Part shown: piece after piece, positions 34,511-45,122 of the stretch
Layout: every line of letters starts with the position of its first letter
How positions within the stretch are numbered: position 1 is the first letter of the stretch
From: Lophium mytilinum
Lineage: Eukaryota > Ascomycota > Dothideomycetes > Mytilinidiales > Mytilinidiaceae
Reading direction: 5' to 3'
Assembly (NCBI GenBank): GCA_010093605.1
Contig: MU004185.1
Coordinates: 827,334 to 891,333, forward strand
DNA length: 64,000 bases
Translations under genes and position numbers: made by a program
Notes under the pieces: generated by a model
The model's database searches: none
What the model was told of the DNA's origin: nothing
The model's input: the letters and a program-made list of their open reading frames with translations, nothing else

Positions 34511-34718
34511 CTTAATACTATACTAAGGCCTATATATAGTTATATAATACTAGAAAATACCTTATAGATAGTAGAGGACGGGGGGTGTACTTAATTAAGC
34601 CTAGAAGCTAGCTTCTAGGCCTGTATTGGCATGGCCTCAGTCCTTTATTATCTACATGGCGTTTTCTGGCATTATAATACAAAATGCGCTAAGCTACTGG
34701 CATTCTATTCTATTGCCC
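34511..34718. repeat. Right terminal inverted repeat of the MULE, 208 bp
   Basis: Inverted copy of 23615..23822, with the 22-bp palindrome at 34599..34620. The outer ~100 bp keep normal composition. Confidence 0.92.
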
Positions 34719-34727
34719 TTCCCTCTC
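34719..34727. repeat. Right target-site duplication of the MULE (TTCCCTCTC)
   Basis: Exact match to 23606..23614. Confidence 0.9.
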
Positions 34728-35747
34728 GGCCCCCAGCAGCCAGCCGCTCCTCGATCTGATGACTGAAAGCTTCCGCTTTGAGTCTCGCCGAGCGCCGTGG
34801 ATCTGGGGAACGCTACTTAGCGTCAGGGGTTCAAAACTGCTCGCGAGCACGTGCAACGTCTTCAACGCCGATGACAGCAGGTAACAGCGGGTGATACTCG
34901 AGCACCGCGATGCACAGGAAACACAACGTTCCATGTAGAAGGTATATTTTGCCTTGTAGGCAATGCTGCGCCTCGGTCATGGTGTCTGCCTTGCCGCTGA
35001 AATGCACGTCAGACATCTGCTCGTGTCCGTTTCGCGAACGTCTAATCTCCGCTTCCGAGCGAGCCTTTAAAGATACACGACTCCGGAATGGTCAAACAAA
35101 CACCAGGCTGCAGCAGAGACCATGTGCATTTCTTTTTGCCTTATGGAAGACTGGAAGATGCCGCTGTAGGCTGCAGCGTGACGCGTGGTTTATGAAGTGA
35201 AGGTGTTGAGCAAGTTTGGATGCGTGTAGGAGGCATGTATACATATAGATGGCCTGCAGACTCGCTGTACCACCTCAAACACGTCATCGAAGGGCATACG
35301 AGAAGGCCCAATAGTAGAGAAAAGACGCGCATGTGATCACAACGTCAAAGGATATGTAGGTTAAGTCTGCAAGTTGCAATAGGGAACTACTTGAGATCTA
35401 AGTAGGTAGAAGGACTTTTGAGATTCTACAATGCTCTCCCATGTGTCACTTCCCGACACTGTTCCGTATGGGATGCGCAGATGATGCTATGCGCTGCATT
35501 GCATATTGCTTCCGCGGGACCCAAGGAAAGAAAAGAAGTAAGAAACGCCTTGTCGTCCCGTAACCCAAGTATACCTATCCTCGAGATGCAAGATCAGACA
35601 CCACGCCATGCCAACCAGCCCTATGAGTCCGGTCCAAAGGCAATCACTTGGGTAGTCAGAAAGAAAGTAAGAGGTAGCCCTATTAAGAGTCGTTGAAACC
35701 GTGCAGTTCATCATAGTTTTGTGCTTCGTGTAGGGCCATCATGCTGG
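34728..35747. other. Intergenic, 1.0 kb, between transposon and next gene
   Basis: Normal composition returns immediately after the MULE. Frames here are shorter than 100 codons and lack motifs or splice support. It probably contains the 3' end of the gene at 35748. Confidence 0.5.
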
Positions 35748-36334
35748 CTAGGCCTCATCTCCGTACTGGTCATCTGGAAGCTCGTCAGTCAAGCTGAAAG
35801 CAGATGAGCAGCTCGAGAATAGCAAGAAGAATCACGTACCATCGCTATTACCGTAGCCATTATTGACCGAGTCGAAGAATTCCTGGGGCTCGGAAGGTTC
35901 TGGGCTATCCGGTTCCGCCTTGACTTGAGTCTTCTTTGCCTTGGCCTTCTTCGCAGGGGTCGACTTCATAGATGGCTGTGAGGACATCTCATCCTGGTCT
36001 AAATCATCTCAAGTCAGCTCTGAGATACACAAGATAAAATTGCCGGGGACATACTGCGCTTCTTGGGCGTTGCGGGACCGCGATTCTTGGCCGGTGCGAC
36101 AGGCGCGAACTTCTCGCCATCATCAACGCGGGCCTTCAGTTCCTTAGCCTTCTTCAACACTTCGCGAAGCTGATGCTGGAAGGAATCCGCGGTGCGAGTT
36201 CCATCTAAGGAGCTCATCATCTCGTACTGAGTGCGCGAGATGCTGACCACATTCGCTGCCATAAGGAGAACAGCGACAGTGTCGAGGGTGTATGTCTTCT
36301 GGCCCTTGGCGCCGGAGTCATCAGCTTTAGCCAT
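35748..36334 (-). CDS. Small conserved-looking nuclear-type protein, 162 aa, function unknown
   Basis: Exons complement(35748..35793, 35836..35998, 36055..36334). The N-terminus MAKADDSGAKGQKTYTLDTV leads into a short helical domain (TVAVLLMAANVVSISRTQYE, FQHQLREVLKKAKELKARVD). The rest is basic (TPAKKAKKTQVKAEP) then acidic and ends DQYGDEA. Composition and the basic cluster suggest a nuclear protein. Intron 1 is standard (GTATGT). For intron 2 only the GTGATT donor keeps the frame open; the nearby GTACGT would stop it at once, so the C-terminal 16 residues are less certain. The family is not recognised. Confidence 0.65.
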
Positions 36335-37157
36335 TGTTGCTGAGGTTTGAGAGATGTATGTAGCGTGTAGCGTCCGAAAGCTTTGGGGAGCAAGGAGAGT
36401 TGGAGGATGTTGGAGTGAGGAAGGAAGTCTGCGGAAGAGTCAAGGTTAAGTAGTCGAGCGCAAGTGAAGAGTCGGACCAGGCAAACACGAGCAGAGATGT
36501 GAAGGTGTCGGGTGGGCTAAGTGGGGCGAAGGTCTGGTGAAAATGTGACAGGTATCAAAAGGGTGAAGGTGGGACAAGCGACAGGTAGTGAAACTCTGGA
36601 AAATATAGAGTAGCAAAACTAGCAGAAGAAAGTTACCACTTGGAAGGAAGACTGCTTTCCCTCTAATGTGGTATGGTTTAGATAGATTGAATAGCTGACC
36701 GCTACTAGCGTTAGAAGGTGTCGGAGTGGAGATCAATGGTCGAAGTACAGGTAGAGATAAGCCAGCCACCGATGTTGCAGATCAATAGCTAACGTCCTGT
36801 CCTTCATATATAGGCCAACCTCACGAGCAAATTGGCGTTGAAGGAGGTCTTATCTGGTAGGGCTATCTGAGTATAAAGATGATGAGACCTATAAGCTTGT
36901 CCCCTTGTTAAATCTAATTTTGGAGAGAGGTCCTCTAGAGATTGAAAACATTCAGTTACGTAGCATTCTAGATGTTTATAGGCAGTAATTCCTTTCGTCT
37001 GTTGTGTTAATTTATAGCAGATACTAGTCTAATGCACCTAGTAGAGCTGTGTGACAGCATTAAGAGTGTTCCTTGGCCTTGACGGTCCCGACAGGACTCG
37101 CTCTAGCTAAGCTGCGGTCGACTTGACCGAAACTGATTTTCAGACTTGCCTACTAAC
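36335..37157. other. Intergenic, 823 bp
   Basis: Promoter of the 162-aa gene and the region downstream of the SET/MYND gene. A 107-codon minus-strand frame (36446..36769) lies in pyrimidine-rich leader-like sequence and is not called. Confidence 0.5.
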
Positions 37158-38891
37158 CTAGTACTGCATCCAACTCCCCATCTGCCGGAAGAGCTTCCAC
37201 TCCTTCTCAATCCTCTTTTCAACGCCCCTCAGCGCTCCTACATCTCCTCTCGTCATATCAACTTCTACCTCCTGCACTTTCCTTTGCACAGCTCTTGCAA
37301 ACGAGCTATCCTTCCCGTGACTCGACGCTACATTGCTCTGTACCTCGATCAGAAGTCCATAAATAATAATCCCGAGGTCGACACCCTGCTCCACCATGTC
37401 CCGCGTCATTGGGTTGTCCTGTTCGCTCCCTAGATACATCAGCAGCATCGCCAGCCTCCAGTTGTGCACTACCCGCATGGGATGATGAGGTTCGGGGAAC
37501 AGGACGGGATCAACGTGGAAGTACGACTTTGCGCCCTGTGCGAAAGCGATGCCGTGGTTGCCAGTTGATATCATGTTGACCAGCAGGTCGTGTCGCAATG
37601 CGGCATAGGGCTGTCGATGGACTGGGAACAGCTTGGACTGGAAGCAAGTCCGCATTCCATCTTCGATCAGGCTGATAGCCTGGCGAGGGTCAGAGGTCGA
37701 CCGTGCAGTCTCCAGCTTATCGAAAGCAACGCCCTGGATGACCGCGGCGCGGCGAGAGTTGACGTCGTCGCCGACGTAGTTCGCGGGCTCTTTGGCGAAT
37801 GGTGTTTCCCGGAGCAGGTGATCGGCAGTCGCTTTCCACTTGGCATCAAGATTGTTTGGAGAGATGCTGTAGAGGTCGGAAGGCGTTGTTGGACCCTTTT
37901 GGCATTTCGTGCATTTGCAGGTAAAGTGCCAACGCTGCTTGAGTTCCTGCTGGCGCCGGGCGAATGGATTCGTACCGTCGACATAAGAGATGAAGATCTC
38001 TTCGTCCTTTTTGATTGGTCTGAGAGAGCGGAAGGAAATCACTGGCCCGTCCATTACTACAACGGCATTTGGGTCACAGGATTGATTTGCCATTGCTGCT
38101 AGCGGGTCTATACAGATGCCCACTGGATCGTATGTCGGGGTTACCAGGGTTAAGGAGTTGGTCAAAACCTTCACAAGAATGAGTATCCAATGGCAGTCAG
38201 AATGATGGGGATTGACAGTATTATAGCAGAAAGTGGGAGATGGTAGCAGATAATAGCAGGGAATCTTACCCTTCCCAACATTTCTGTTGCGAAGCCTAAT
38301 GTGAACTCTGCCTGTGTCATCGAAAATGCCCATGCTCCTTGAGCCACAAGCTGAACTTCCATCCACTTCTCCCCTCCAGCCGCTCTCATATCCTCAATGT
38401 GAGACTCCATGCTGAGCACAGATTCCCAAGTCTCGTCATTGATGAGGCCCTTGGCTCGTCGTATCAGAAACTGCATAGTTGCCCTCGCGGCTGTGGGCAT
38501 ATTGCCCTTCGAAACTGTGCTAGCCATGATTTCGCATTCATATTTGTGGTGTCGCTTCCACCCCTCCTTTTGACAAGCCTATATGATATTAGTATGCGTG
38601 TGTGCCAATCACCGTGGCCATACTGACTCTGCTACAATATCCGACGGTCCTGCAACCTGTGCACGCTTTGACCCCATTGGACTCGACATTAGGCCGACTT
38701 CCGATAGAAGACTCAGCAGTCCATTTGAAGCAGTTTGCGCAGGTATCAGAGAGCCGTGCTGCTTCGACTACGCCGACCAAAGGTCGAGAAATCGAGAGGA
38801 CTGATTCACCCGCTGGGATCGCTTTGTCGGCGAACAGCCCATTTCCAGAAGTCTGAGATTTCCCTATACGAGCATATGCTTGGTTGGACAT
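37158..38891 (-). CDS. SET and MYND domain protein (SMYD-like), 527 aa
   Basis: Exons complement(37158..38168, 38270..38578, 38628..38891). A split SET domain starts at SGNGLFADKAIPAGESVLSI (residues 15-34). It is interrupted by a MYND zinc finger: CANC (51-54), CTGC, then YCSRACQKEGWKRHHKYEC completed across intron 1. The SET core resumes with MANQSCDPNAVVV (near 217-229, equivalent to NHSCxPN) and EIFISYVDG, followed by the post-SET cysteines CKCTKC. The C-terminal helical half is TPR-like, as in SMYD proteins. Such enzymes methylate lysines on histone or non-histone proteins. The substrate is unknown. Intron 2 is 101 bases, long for this region. Confidence 0.9.
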
Positions 38892-39306
38892 TGTCATATA
38901 ACAACTTGGCGAGGTTTGTGCTCCAGCAGGATGAGGTTTGTGAGGAAATAGACGTTGAGGGGGCGGCGGTGTACGCATTCGACGTCAGACCAATCAAACT
39001 AAAAATCGCGTCGACGCGAGATCCCATGATCAGGCGTATCTGATTCCATCCCAATTTCACGAAGGGGCACTTGAGCGCGCTGAACTTTAGGCTTGTACTT
39101 CATATTCCAGCTGAGGCACGTTGGTCTTTGTGGGTGGTAATATCGCATATTATTGCGCACATTATGGTAGCTAACTGTTAAATAGTGGCATGTATACCTG
39201 TCACCTGCCGAATAGACAGCTGCCAGACAGTCATTTCCCGATATGTGAGCTATATAATTTCCTCATCGGAAGAGGCAGCAAAAGGCATATGGATAGGGTA
39301 TCTCTC
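38892..39306. other. Spacer between two minus-strand genes
   Basis: 415 bp containing the SET/MYND promoter and the 3' end of the NUFIP-like gene. Nothing else is seen. Confidence 0.5.
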
Positions 39307-41197
39307 CTAAGAAAGAAAACCAGTGCTACCAAGATATTTGATAGCCTGGAAGGCAAGCATGTCCGCAGCTTTCTCCTCCTGCTCCACCATCTACACAAAC
39401 TATTAGCACGAACTTCTTTGAGGATATCGAACAACTCACCCTATCGTACAATGTCACTCGCTTTTTGGGGTCCTTCGCTGCCATTTCTGCTGGATGCAAG
39501 AATTTGCACCTCTTGTTGGTGCATTTTCCGGATCTCTTGTGGTATGGACAGATTGTCTGCTCGGTCTTTTGCTTCATGGGATCTTTCGGAGGTGGCACGC
39601 GCATTGGTAGGTGCGCCTTTGATGTCTTTTCTTCGGGTGCTGAGTCTTCGTCATCAGATTCGGACTCTGAAACCGAATCCGACTCTGAGTCCGAGTCTGA
39701 AGAGCCATCGCTGTCCGTGGATCTGCTTGCAGATTCGGTGTCACTTCCGTAATCCAGACCAAGACCATTTTTTGAAAGCCCCACGCCGGATGGCGCAGAC
39801 GGAGTCTTGACTTCAATGGTGCCAATCTGTCCCAGTGTGGAAGTGCCTTCAGACTTAGCGAGCATTTCCTCACTCTTCTGCAACTTCTTTCGCAGCTTTT
39901 CGATCTTTTTGAGCTGCCTTCCATGTTCCACTTGTTTCCGCTCAACCTCAGAAGTCGATTTTGGCTTCTTATCAGCTTTCTTGTCCTTCTTCTCTGATTT
40001 GACCGCGGCGCCAGCCTTGGGCCCCGCTTCCTCCTTCACGCGCCGAAGTATTGCCTGTTCGTTTGCTAGTCTGACATGGTCCTCCTCCAGCTTCTGCTTG
40101 GCGCGAGCTTTAGTCGGGTAGAGTCTCCTCCGCTCGCGGATCCACGCTGCAATCTCCGCCGGAGAATTTAGAGCCGCCGTCTCGCCGTTGTATTCGAAAA
40201 TAAGACTTCACATTCGGACAATTAGTAATAGAATTTCAGAGAGTCGTGTAGTTAGGACTAACCCTGTGATATTCGCTCCAAAGATAGTCTCCTCATCAAC
40301 GCTTTCTAGGTCGCTATCACTATGATCGACCTGAGGCGTAAGACCTAGTAGATTACCCTTTTTCGCCTTCTTTCCGTCCCTTTTACCTTTCGGAAGAGTT
40401 GGCGGTGGTGCTAGCGAAGCTTTCGGAGCGGTTGGAAGTGTAATACCAAAGCTGGGGACGGTAGGTGGCACCTTCGCCTTTGCTTTCGCGGGCTTTGATC
40501 TCGTCGACGCATTATTTTGAGTTTTAGGAAGATGGCGTTCTTGATGTCCTTCATTCGAAACCCGCTTCCTCTTGCTACCGGCCATAGCGGGAGGGGACTG
40601 TTGGTTTCTGAAGTTCCGGGGTGGCGACGTTGGGTACTGGCCGGGGACCGTATGATTGACTTGAGCAGGCACATTCTGCACCCCAGCTTGAGATACCATA
40701 AATGTCGAGAAAGCCTGCATGAATGCCATCGGATCAATTTGTGGTTGAACATGCGCCGTATTCTGCATTTGAGGGGCCATCATAGCCAGCGAGGGGTTGA
40801 CGTATGCGTTGGCGGGAACTTGGGCCTGGCCGTACGCAGTTGACGATGTTTGCGGGGATTGGGTTTGAGCTTGCTGTTGCTGTGGTACATAGCTGTGCCC
40901 GTAGTGTTGATTTTGGCCTCGACTTCTTCCAGCATGCTCTTGTTGACGCTCCCCACCAGCTTGCGGGCTGCGAGACTGTTGAAAGCCATGGCTTCCTCGT
41001 TGTGGTTGCCTTCTGGTGTGTGTATTGCTCTGCCCACGCCCACGCCCACGACCTCCAAGACTGCCTCTTCCGCCTCTATCACCACGGTAGTTGCTGTTGT
41101 AGCCACCTCTTTGCGAGGAACTGCTCGGAGCGGAAGGTTCTGGGGCCGTCGATCTCGGAGGAGGCGGCGGGGGCGGAGGGAAGGAGAAGCCTGCCAT
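39307..41197 (-). CDS. NUFIP-domain CCCH zinc-finger protein (Rsa1/NUFIP1-like snoRNP assembly factor), 594 aa
   Basis: Exons complement(39307..39390, 39440..40205, 40263..41197). Residues 1-100 are Pro-rich, then RGG/Arg-Gly-rich (GGRGSLGGRGRGRGQ); 90-200 are Gln-rich. The NUFIP1 core straddles the first junction: NSPAEIAAWIRERRRLYPTK (near residues 321-340), the segment that binds Snu13/15.5K in box C/D snoRNP assembly. A coiled coil, an Asp/Ser acidic patch and one CCCH finger (CPYHKRSGKCTNKRCKFLHP) follow. The last exon gives MVEQEEKAADMLAFQAIKYL. The family acts with R2TP and Hsp90 to assemble snoRNPs. The third exon is short but restores the typical C-terminus. Confidence 0.88.
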
Positions 41198-41817
41198 TGC
41201 GTGTGATGTCGCCCTGGTAAAGGGTAATGTTCATGGGGAAGCGTAGGAGGGTGGGGTTCGTAGCTTTGCTGTGCTCTAGTTGTTGCCACGGTCCTTGTCA
41301 TCTGGAAGCTGCTCAGTTGGACGCGGTGGAAAAAGTCCTGAAGCCAGGAAGCTTAAACTTTTTGGCTCTTATCTTATCGCTCGCGTCCTCACGTGATATA
41401 CTTGCTCCTACAAATGTATGTGCAATGTCTGACTATGCTGGACTGACTTTTCACTTCGATTCACTAGCTAGTAGGATACAATACTCGAGACCCCCCCCAG
41501 TCACATCTTTAATCAATGATGTTGTGAGATTGACCATGCGAGACAGCTGTGATCTGTCGACTACCCTATCCAAGTATTGCACGATGGAGGCTCTAAAAAA
41601 ACGTACAGAGGGCTGATTCATATTAGCGGCACTAAACATCGTGAATCATAGCTCACAAAGATATACTGCCTTTGCAAATACAGTACCTGTGCAAGATATT
41701 CTAACACCACCGCAGGATTGGCAGATATATAATACTCGGAAGACTTGAACAGGCTATTACAACACGACCTATGAAGTCATATCATTAACTTTTTCCGTTG
41801 GAAGAGTTCCGTGTATC
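41198..41817. other. Intergenic, 620 bp
   Basis: Promoter of the NUFIP-like gene and 3' side of the cupin gene. No supported coding signal. Confidence 0.5.
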
Positions 41818-42157
41818 TCATTCCCCAATGACATATGTGCACCCTTGGTCTCCCATCCAAACCTCATGAACACGCTCTGCGTCTACATCCACTCGATCGC
41901 CTACACCAAATGTCTCTTTTGTTGGGTTCTTGTCCTTGGGATATGTTATGGTGAGCTCTCCGTTGGTAATCAGATGGGTCGTCAGGCCACGATGAGAGTG
42001 CGGAGGGTAATAAGCATTCCTGTGGCGAAGCATTAGATGTGTGGTGTGAATGTAGCTGATGAGCTGAAACTTACGGGCCATCGGTCCAAGTAAATACATG
42101 CCTAAACCCCCAAGACCTGACCTCGCTCTCAGCTTGTTTCTTGGATTCTTTGGACAT
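41818..42157 (-). CDS. Small cupin-fold protein, 94 aa
   Basis: Exons complement(41818..42019, 42075..42157) with a 55-base intron. The start MSKESKKQAESEVRSWGF is followed by cupin motif 1 (YYPPHSHRGLTTHLITNGEL, two His separated by the usual spacing, then Thr where the Glu often is) and motif 2 (DVDAERVHEVWMGDQG, with a His). One domain of this length is typical of the conserved-barrel single-domain cupins. Metal binding is likely through the three His. Function is unknown. It is divergent from phospholipase C, 474 bp apart. Confidence 0.8.
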
Positions 42158-42631
42158 TGTGAGTAATTGTTAGTTGTTTATGTATGTCGGGGCCTGAGTG
42201 GGATCGGTATGACGTTGACTCCAGCTTGGCGGAATGCTCAACCCGCGGGCAGACTGTTACCACAGTGAATACGACAAGTATTGTGCCTTCTTTACGTCCA
42301 CCCACCGATGTTTTTGCTTCCCAGCGATGCTAGAGCTCGCCGGTGCTCTTCGAATGGATCATCGACGATCAATCGATGTGGTCGAGCTTGCTGTCTGCCA
42401 AGATTTTGCTCAGCTGCCAACGAATTGGAAGATGACGACCTCCTCCTCAGTCCAGTCACTTCTTCTTTTTTCGACAGTGAGGCTAAGAGTAAATTGCCAG
42501 TCCCCAGGGCATAGATAAGACCGTGCAAGACTGACCCGTATTTCGGTGTTTACGGACGCGACTGCAGGCAAGCACCACCACTATTTCACAATCCATAAGC
42601 ATCAAACACCCTCCGCACACCCAGCAACGAC
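42158..42631. promoter_or_regulatory. Divergent promoter region, cupin / phospholipase C
   Basis: 474 bp between start codons. A frame inside it is not supported. Confidence 0.5.
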
Positions 42632-45122
42632 ATGGCCAGCTCCCCGCCTTCGAAAATACCTACGCCAAAGCCAGCAGAAGCCAAAATGCCCACCGTAGCA
42701 GCTCCAGATACCGTCCAGCCTGAGCTCCAAGCTGGAGGAGGCGCCCCCGCCAACAATAGCCAAGATGCCAACGCAGTGGAATACCTCTCTCCGGTCCTCA
42801 CAAAGTATATAAAAAACGTGTACGAAGAATTGGGGAAGACGCATTCATTAGCTACAAAGGACGGGTTCCTGAAATGGCTTGCCGAATCTCAAAATTTGGT
42901 CCTCCAGAGTACTGAGCTCTCAACAGTCGACTACTCCTTCTCCCAATTCGCCAAACATCTATCGTCAAGCGCTACAAATGCTATGGGCCCTGCCGCGATA
43001 GTGGACTGCTCGTACCCTATATCAAACTATTTCATTTCCTCTAGTCACAATACCTACTTGACTGGCAATCAACTGTCAAGTGAAGCAAGCGGAGAAGCAT
43101 ACCAGAACGTCAGTAAGACACATTCTGCAGAATCAAACCACATTTACTGATCTTACCAGGTGCTTCTACGAGGGTGTCGGTGTGTGGAGATAGACGTCTG
43201 GGATGGCGAACCGCCTTCAAGCTCTAGTTCCGAAGACGAGTCCGCAGGAGCTCCCAAACCTAAGAAGAAAGAGAAGGTTGAGCAGAAAATAATGAAGAAG
43301 CTAGAACTAAGATTTGGTAGAAGATCTGATCGCAGCCCTTCGAAAGGTGCGAAGGATGCACAACCAGTCTCGAAGACGTCGCCCGAGGACAAAGTCACGC
43401 CATGGAAGTCCACCTCGAGCTCGATACGAGCGGAACCACGAGTCCTTCATGGCTACACACTCACAAAAGAAACCCCCTTTCGAGACGTCTGCAAATCCAT
43501 ACGTGACTATGCTTTCGTAGCCTCGGATCTGCCTGTAATCGTCAGTTTGGAGGTACATACCAGCCTCGAGCAGCAAGAGATCATGGTAGAAATCATGGAG
43601 GAATACTGGAAGGGCATGCTCGTTGATCTTCCGATCACATCTTCTGAGGACACGGCGGACCTTCTTCTACCGCGCTTGGATCAACTTCGGAACAAGATCT
43701 TGATCAAAGTCAAATACACAGCACCAAAGCCTCCGGATGCTGAACCGCCTAAACCGACGAACCTGCAGCTGGAAAAGTCAAAGTCGTCAAGCGCACTCTC
43801 TACATCGTCAGTGTCGTCATCTGAGGTACCCGAGTCAGCTACCAAGCCAGCTGCGCCAAAAGCAAAGATCCTCGAAGCTTTAGGACGACTGGGTATCTAT
43901 ACTCGTAGCTATCACTTCAAAAGCTTCGATCAGCCAGAAGCGAAGATTCCGACGCATGTGTTCTCATTATCCGAGAAGACCCTGATGGAGGTGCATGAAC
44001 AAACACCCACCCAACTCTTCGCCCACAACAAGAATTTCTTTATGCGGGCATATCCCAAAGGCCTCCGCCTCAACTCATCCAATCTAGACCCATCTATCTT
44101 CTGGCGGACTGGTGTCCAGATTGTGGCCCTGAACTGGCAGAAATGGGACGCTGGAATGATGCTCAATGAAGCCATGTTCTCTGGTTATGGTGGCTGGGTG
44201 TTGAAACCCGAAGGCTACCGCAGTGCCAGCACCGCAGACCACCAGGCATCAGCAACGACCCACCACAATCTCGATCTCACGATTGAGTTCTTTGGTGGTC
44301 AGGATATCCCACTTCCACCCGAGGAGCACAATCCCAAGAGCTTCAAGCCTTACGTCAAGTGCGAGCTACATGTGGAAAAGTACGAGGAACGTAGTGATGA
44401 CCCAATCCCTGGAGGTGGGAAGAGCAAAGGCGGTGACTACAAACGACGTACGAAGACAGCAAAGACCCCTGATCCGGATTTCCAGAGGGAAATAGTCCGA
44501 TTCTCAAATGTGAGAGGGGTGACGGAAGAGCTGACGTTTGTGCGGTGAGTAGCCGTTCTGTACATTTTTATTGCCCCCTGCCCTTTGTTTCAGGCTATGC
44601 TCAAGGCTGCGTGGCTCGAATCAAATGCCTTTTGCCACAAAGGTATAGAAGCAGGACGGGATCTAGCCATGCGGATTGCCGTGATCCTCTTGACAGCAGC
44701 ATGAGCCGCAGCTAAGCTGCAGCCATCCTACGGGACGACCCGTCGCACTGCAAGAGTGGCTGTTGTGTGGCGATAATCATCTCGACGCGCGCTCGGAGGT
44801 TCCCATGCTGCACGAAGCCGCTTCTTGTGCTCGAGGCCTCGAGCAAAGCCGTCTTTTCCTCGTCGTACCTGTCTTCGATTTTCCCTCATCCCTCCGCGCA
44901 ATTCATAATACCGCCCCGGAAGACCTGCATAACTCGTACTGACACTACCTCAGGTTCAAAGTTATGGATGATGAGCACTTTAACGACGATCTCGCTGCAT
45001 GGGCCTGCTTCCGCCTCGACCGTCTGCAGCCCGGCCTGCGCATGATCCACTTGTACGATGCGCATGGGGTCCTGACCAAGGGCGTGCTGTTTGTGAGGAT
45101 CGAGAAGAGTGTCAGTACCTGA
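42632..45122 (+). CDS. PLC1: Phosphoinositide-specific phospholipase C (PLC-delta type, no PH domain)
   Basis: Exons 42632..43108, 43160..44544, 44954..45122; 676 residues. The X domain begins YPISNYFISSSHNTYLTGNQ (first catalytic His) and LLRGCRCVEIDVWDGEPPSS (Glu and Asp calcium ligands). The second catalytic His is in RVLHGYTLTKETPFRDVC. A charged Ser-rich insert (about residues 175-230) splits the X domain. The Y domain holds YPKGLRLNSSNLDPSIFWRT and VALNWQKWDAGMMLNEAMF, and the C2 domain starts near LDLTIEFFGGQDIPLP. The enzyme cleaves PIP2 to IP3 and DAG. The N-terminus lacks a PH domain and has only one EF-like helical region. The last intron is 409 bases, by far the longest among genes here; the join (TFVRFKVMDDEHF) is in frame. 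Confidence 0.93.

Larger units (their letters stand above)
23615..34718 (-). mobile_element. RIP-inactivated Mutator-like element (MULE), interrupted by a Gypsy element
   Basis: Bounded by 208-bp terminal inverted repeats beginning GGGCAA and by exact 9-bp target duplications, the standard MULE structure. Subtracting the nested retrotransposon and one copy of its 5-bp duplication leaves about 3.37 kb, close to the fungal MULE Hop of Fusarium as I recall it. The minus strand holds a degraded transposase with MULE hallmarks (separate entry). The interior is strongly AT-rich, with CA/TG dinucleotides nearly absent, the signature of RIP. The outermost ~100 bp at each tip still have ordinary composition. 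The two TIR copies differ almost only by C/T and G/A transitions. The element is inactive. Confidence 0.88.

Noticed and set aside
36446-36769. 107-codon frame upstream of the 162-aa gene
   Set aside because: Lies in pyrimidine-rich leader-like sequence on the same strand as the gene, so it is most probably untranslated leader or promoter.
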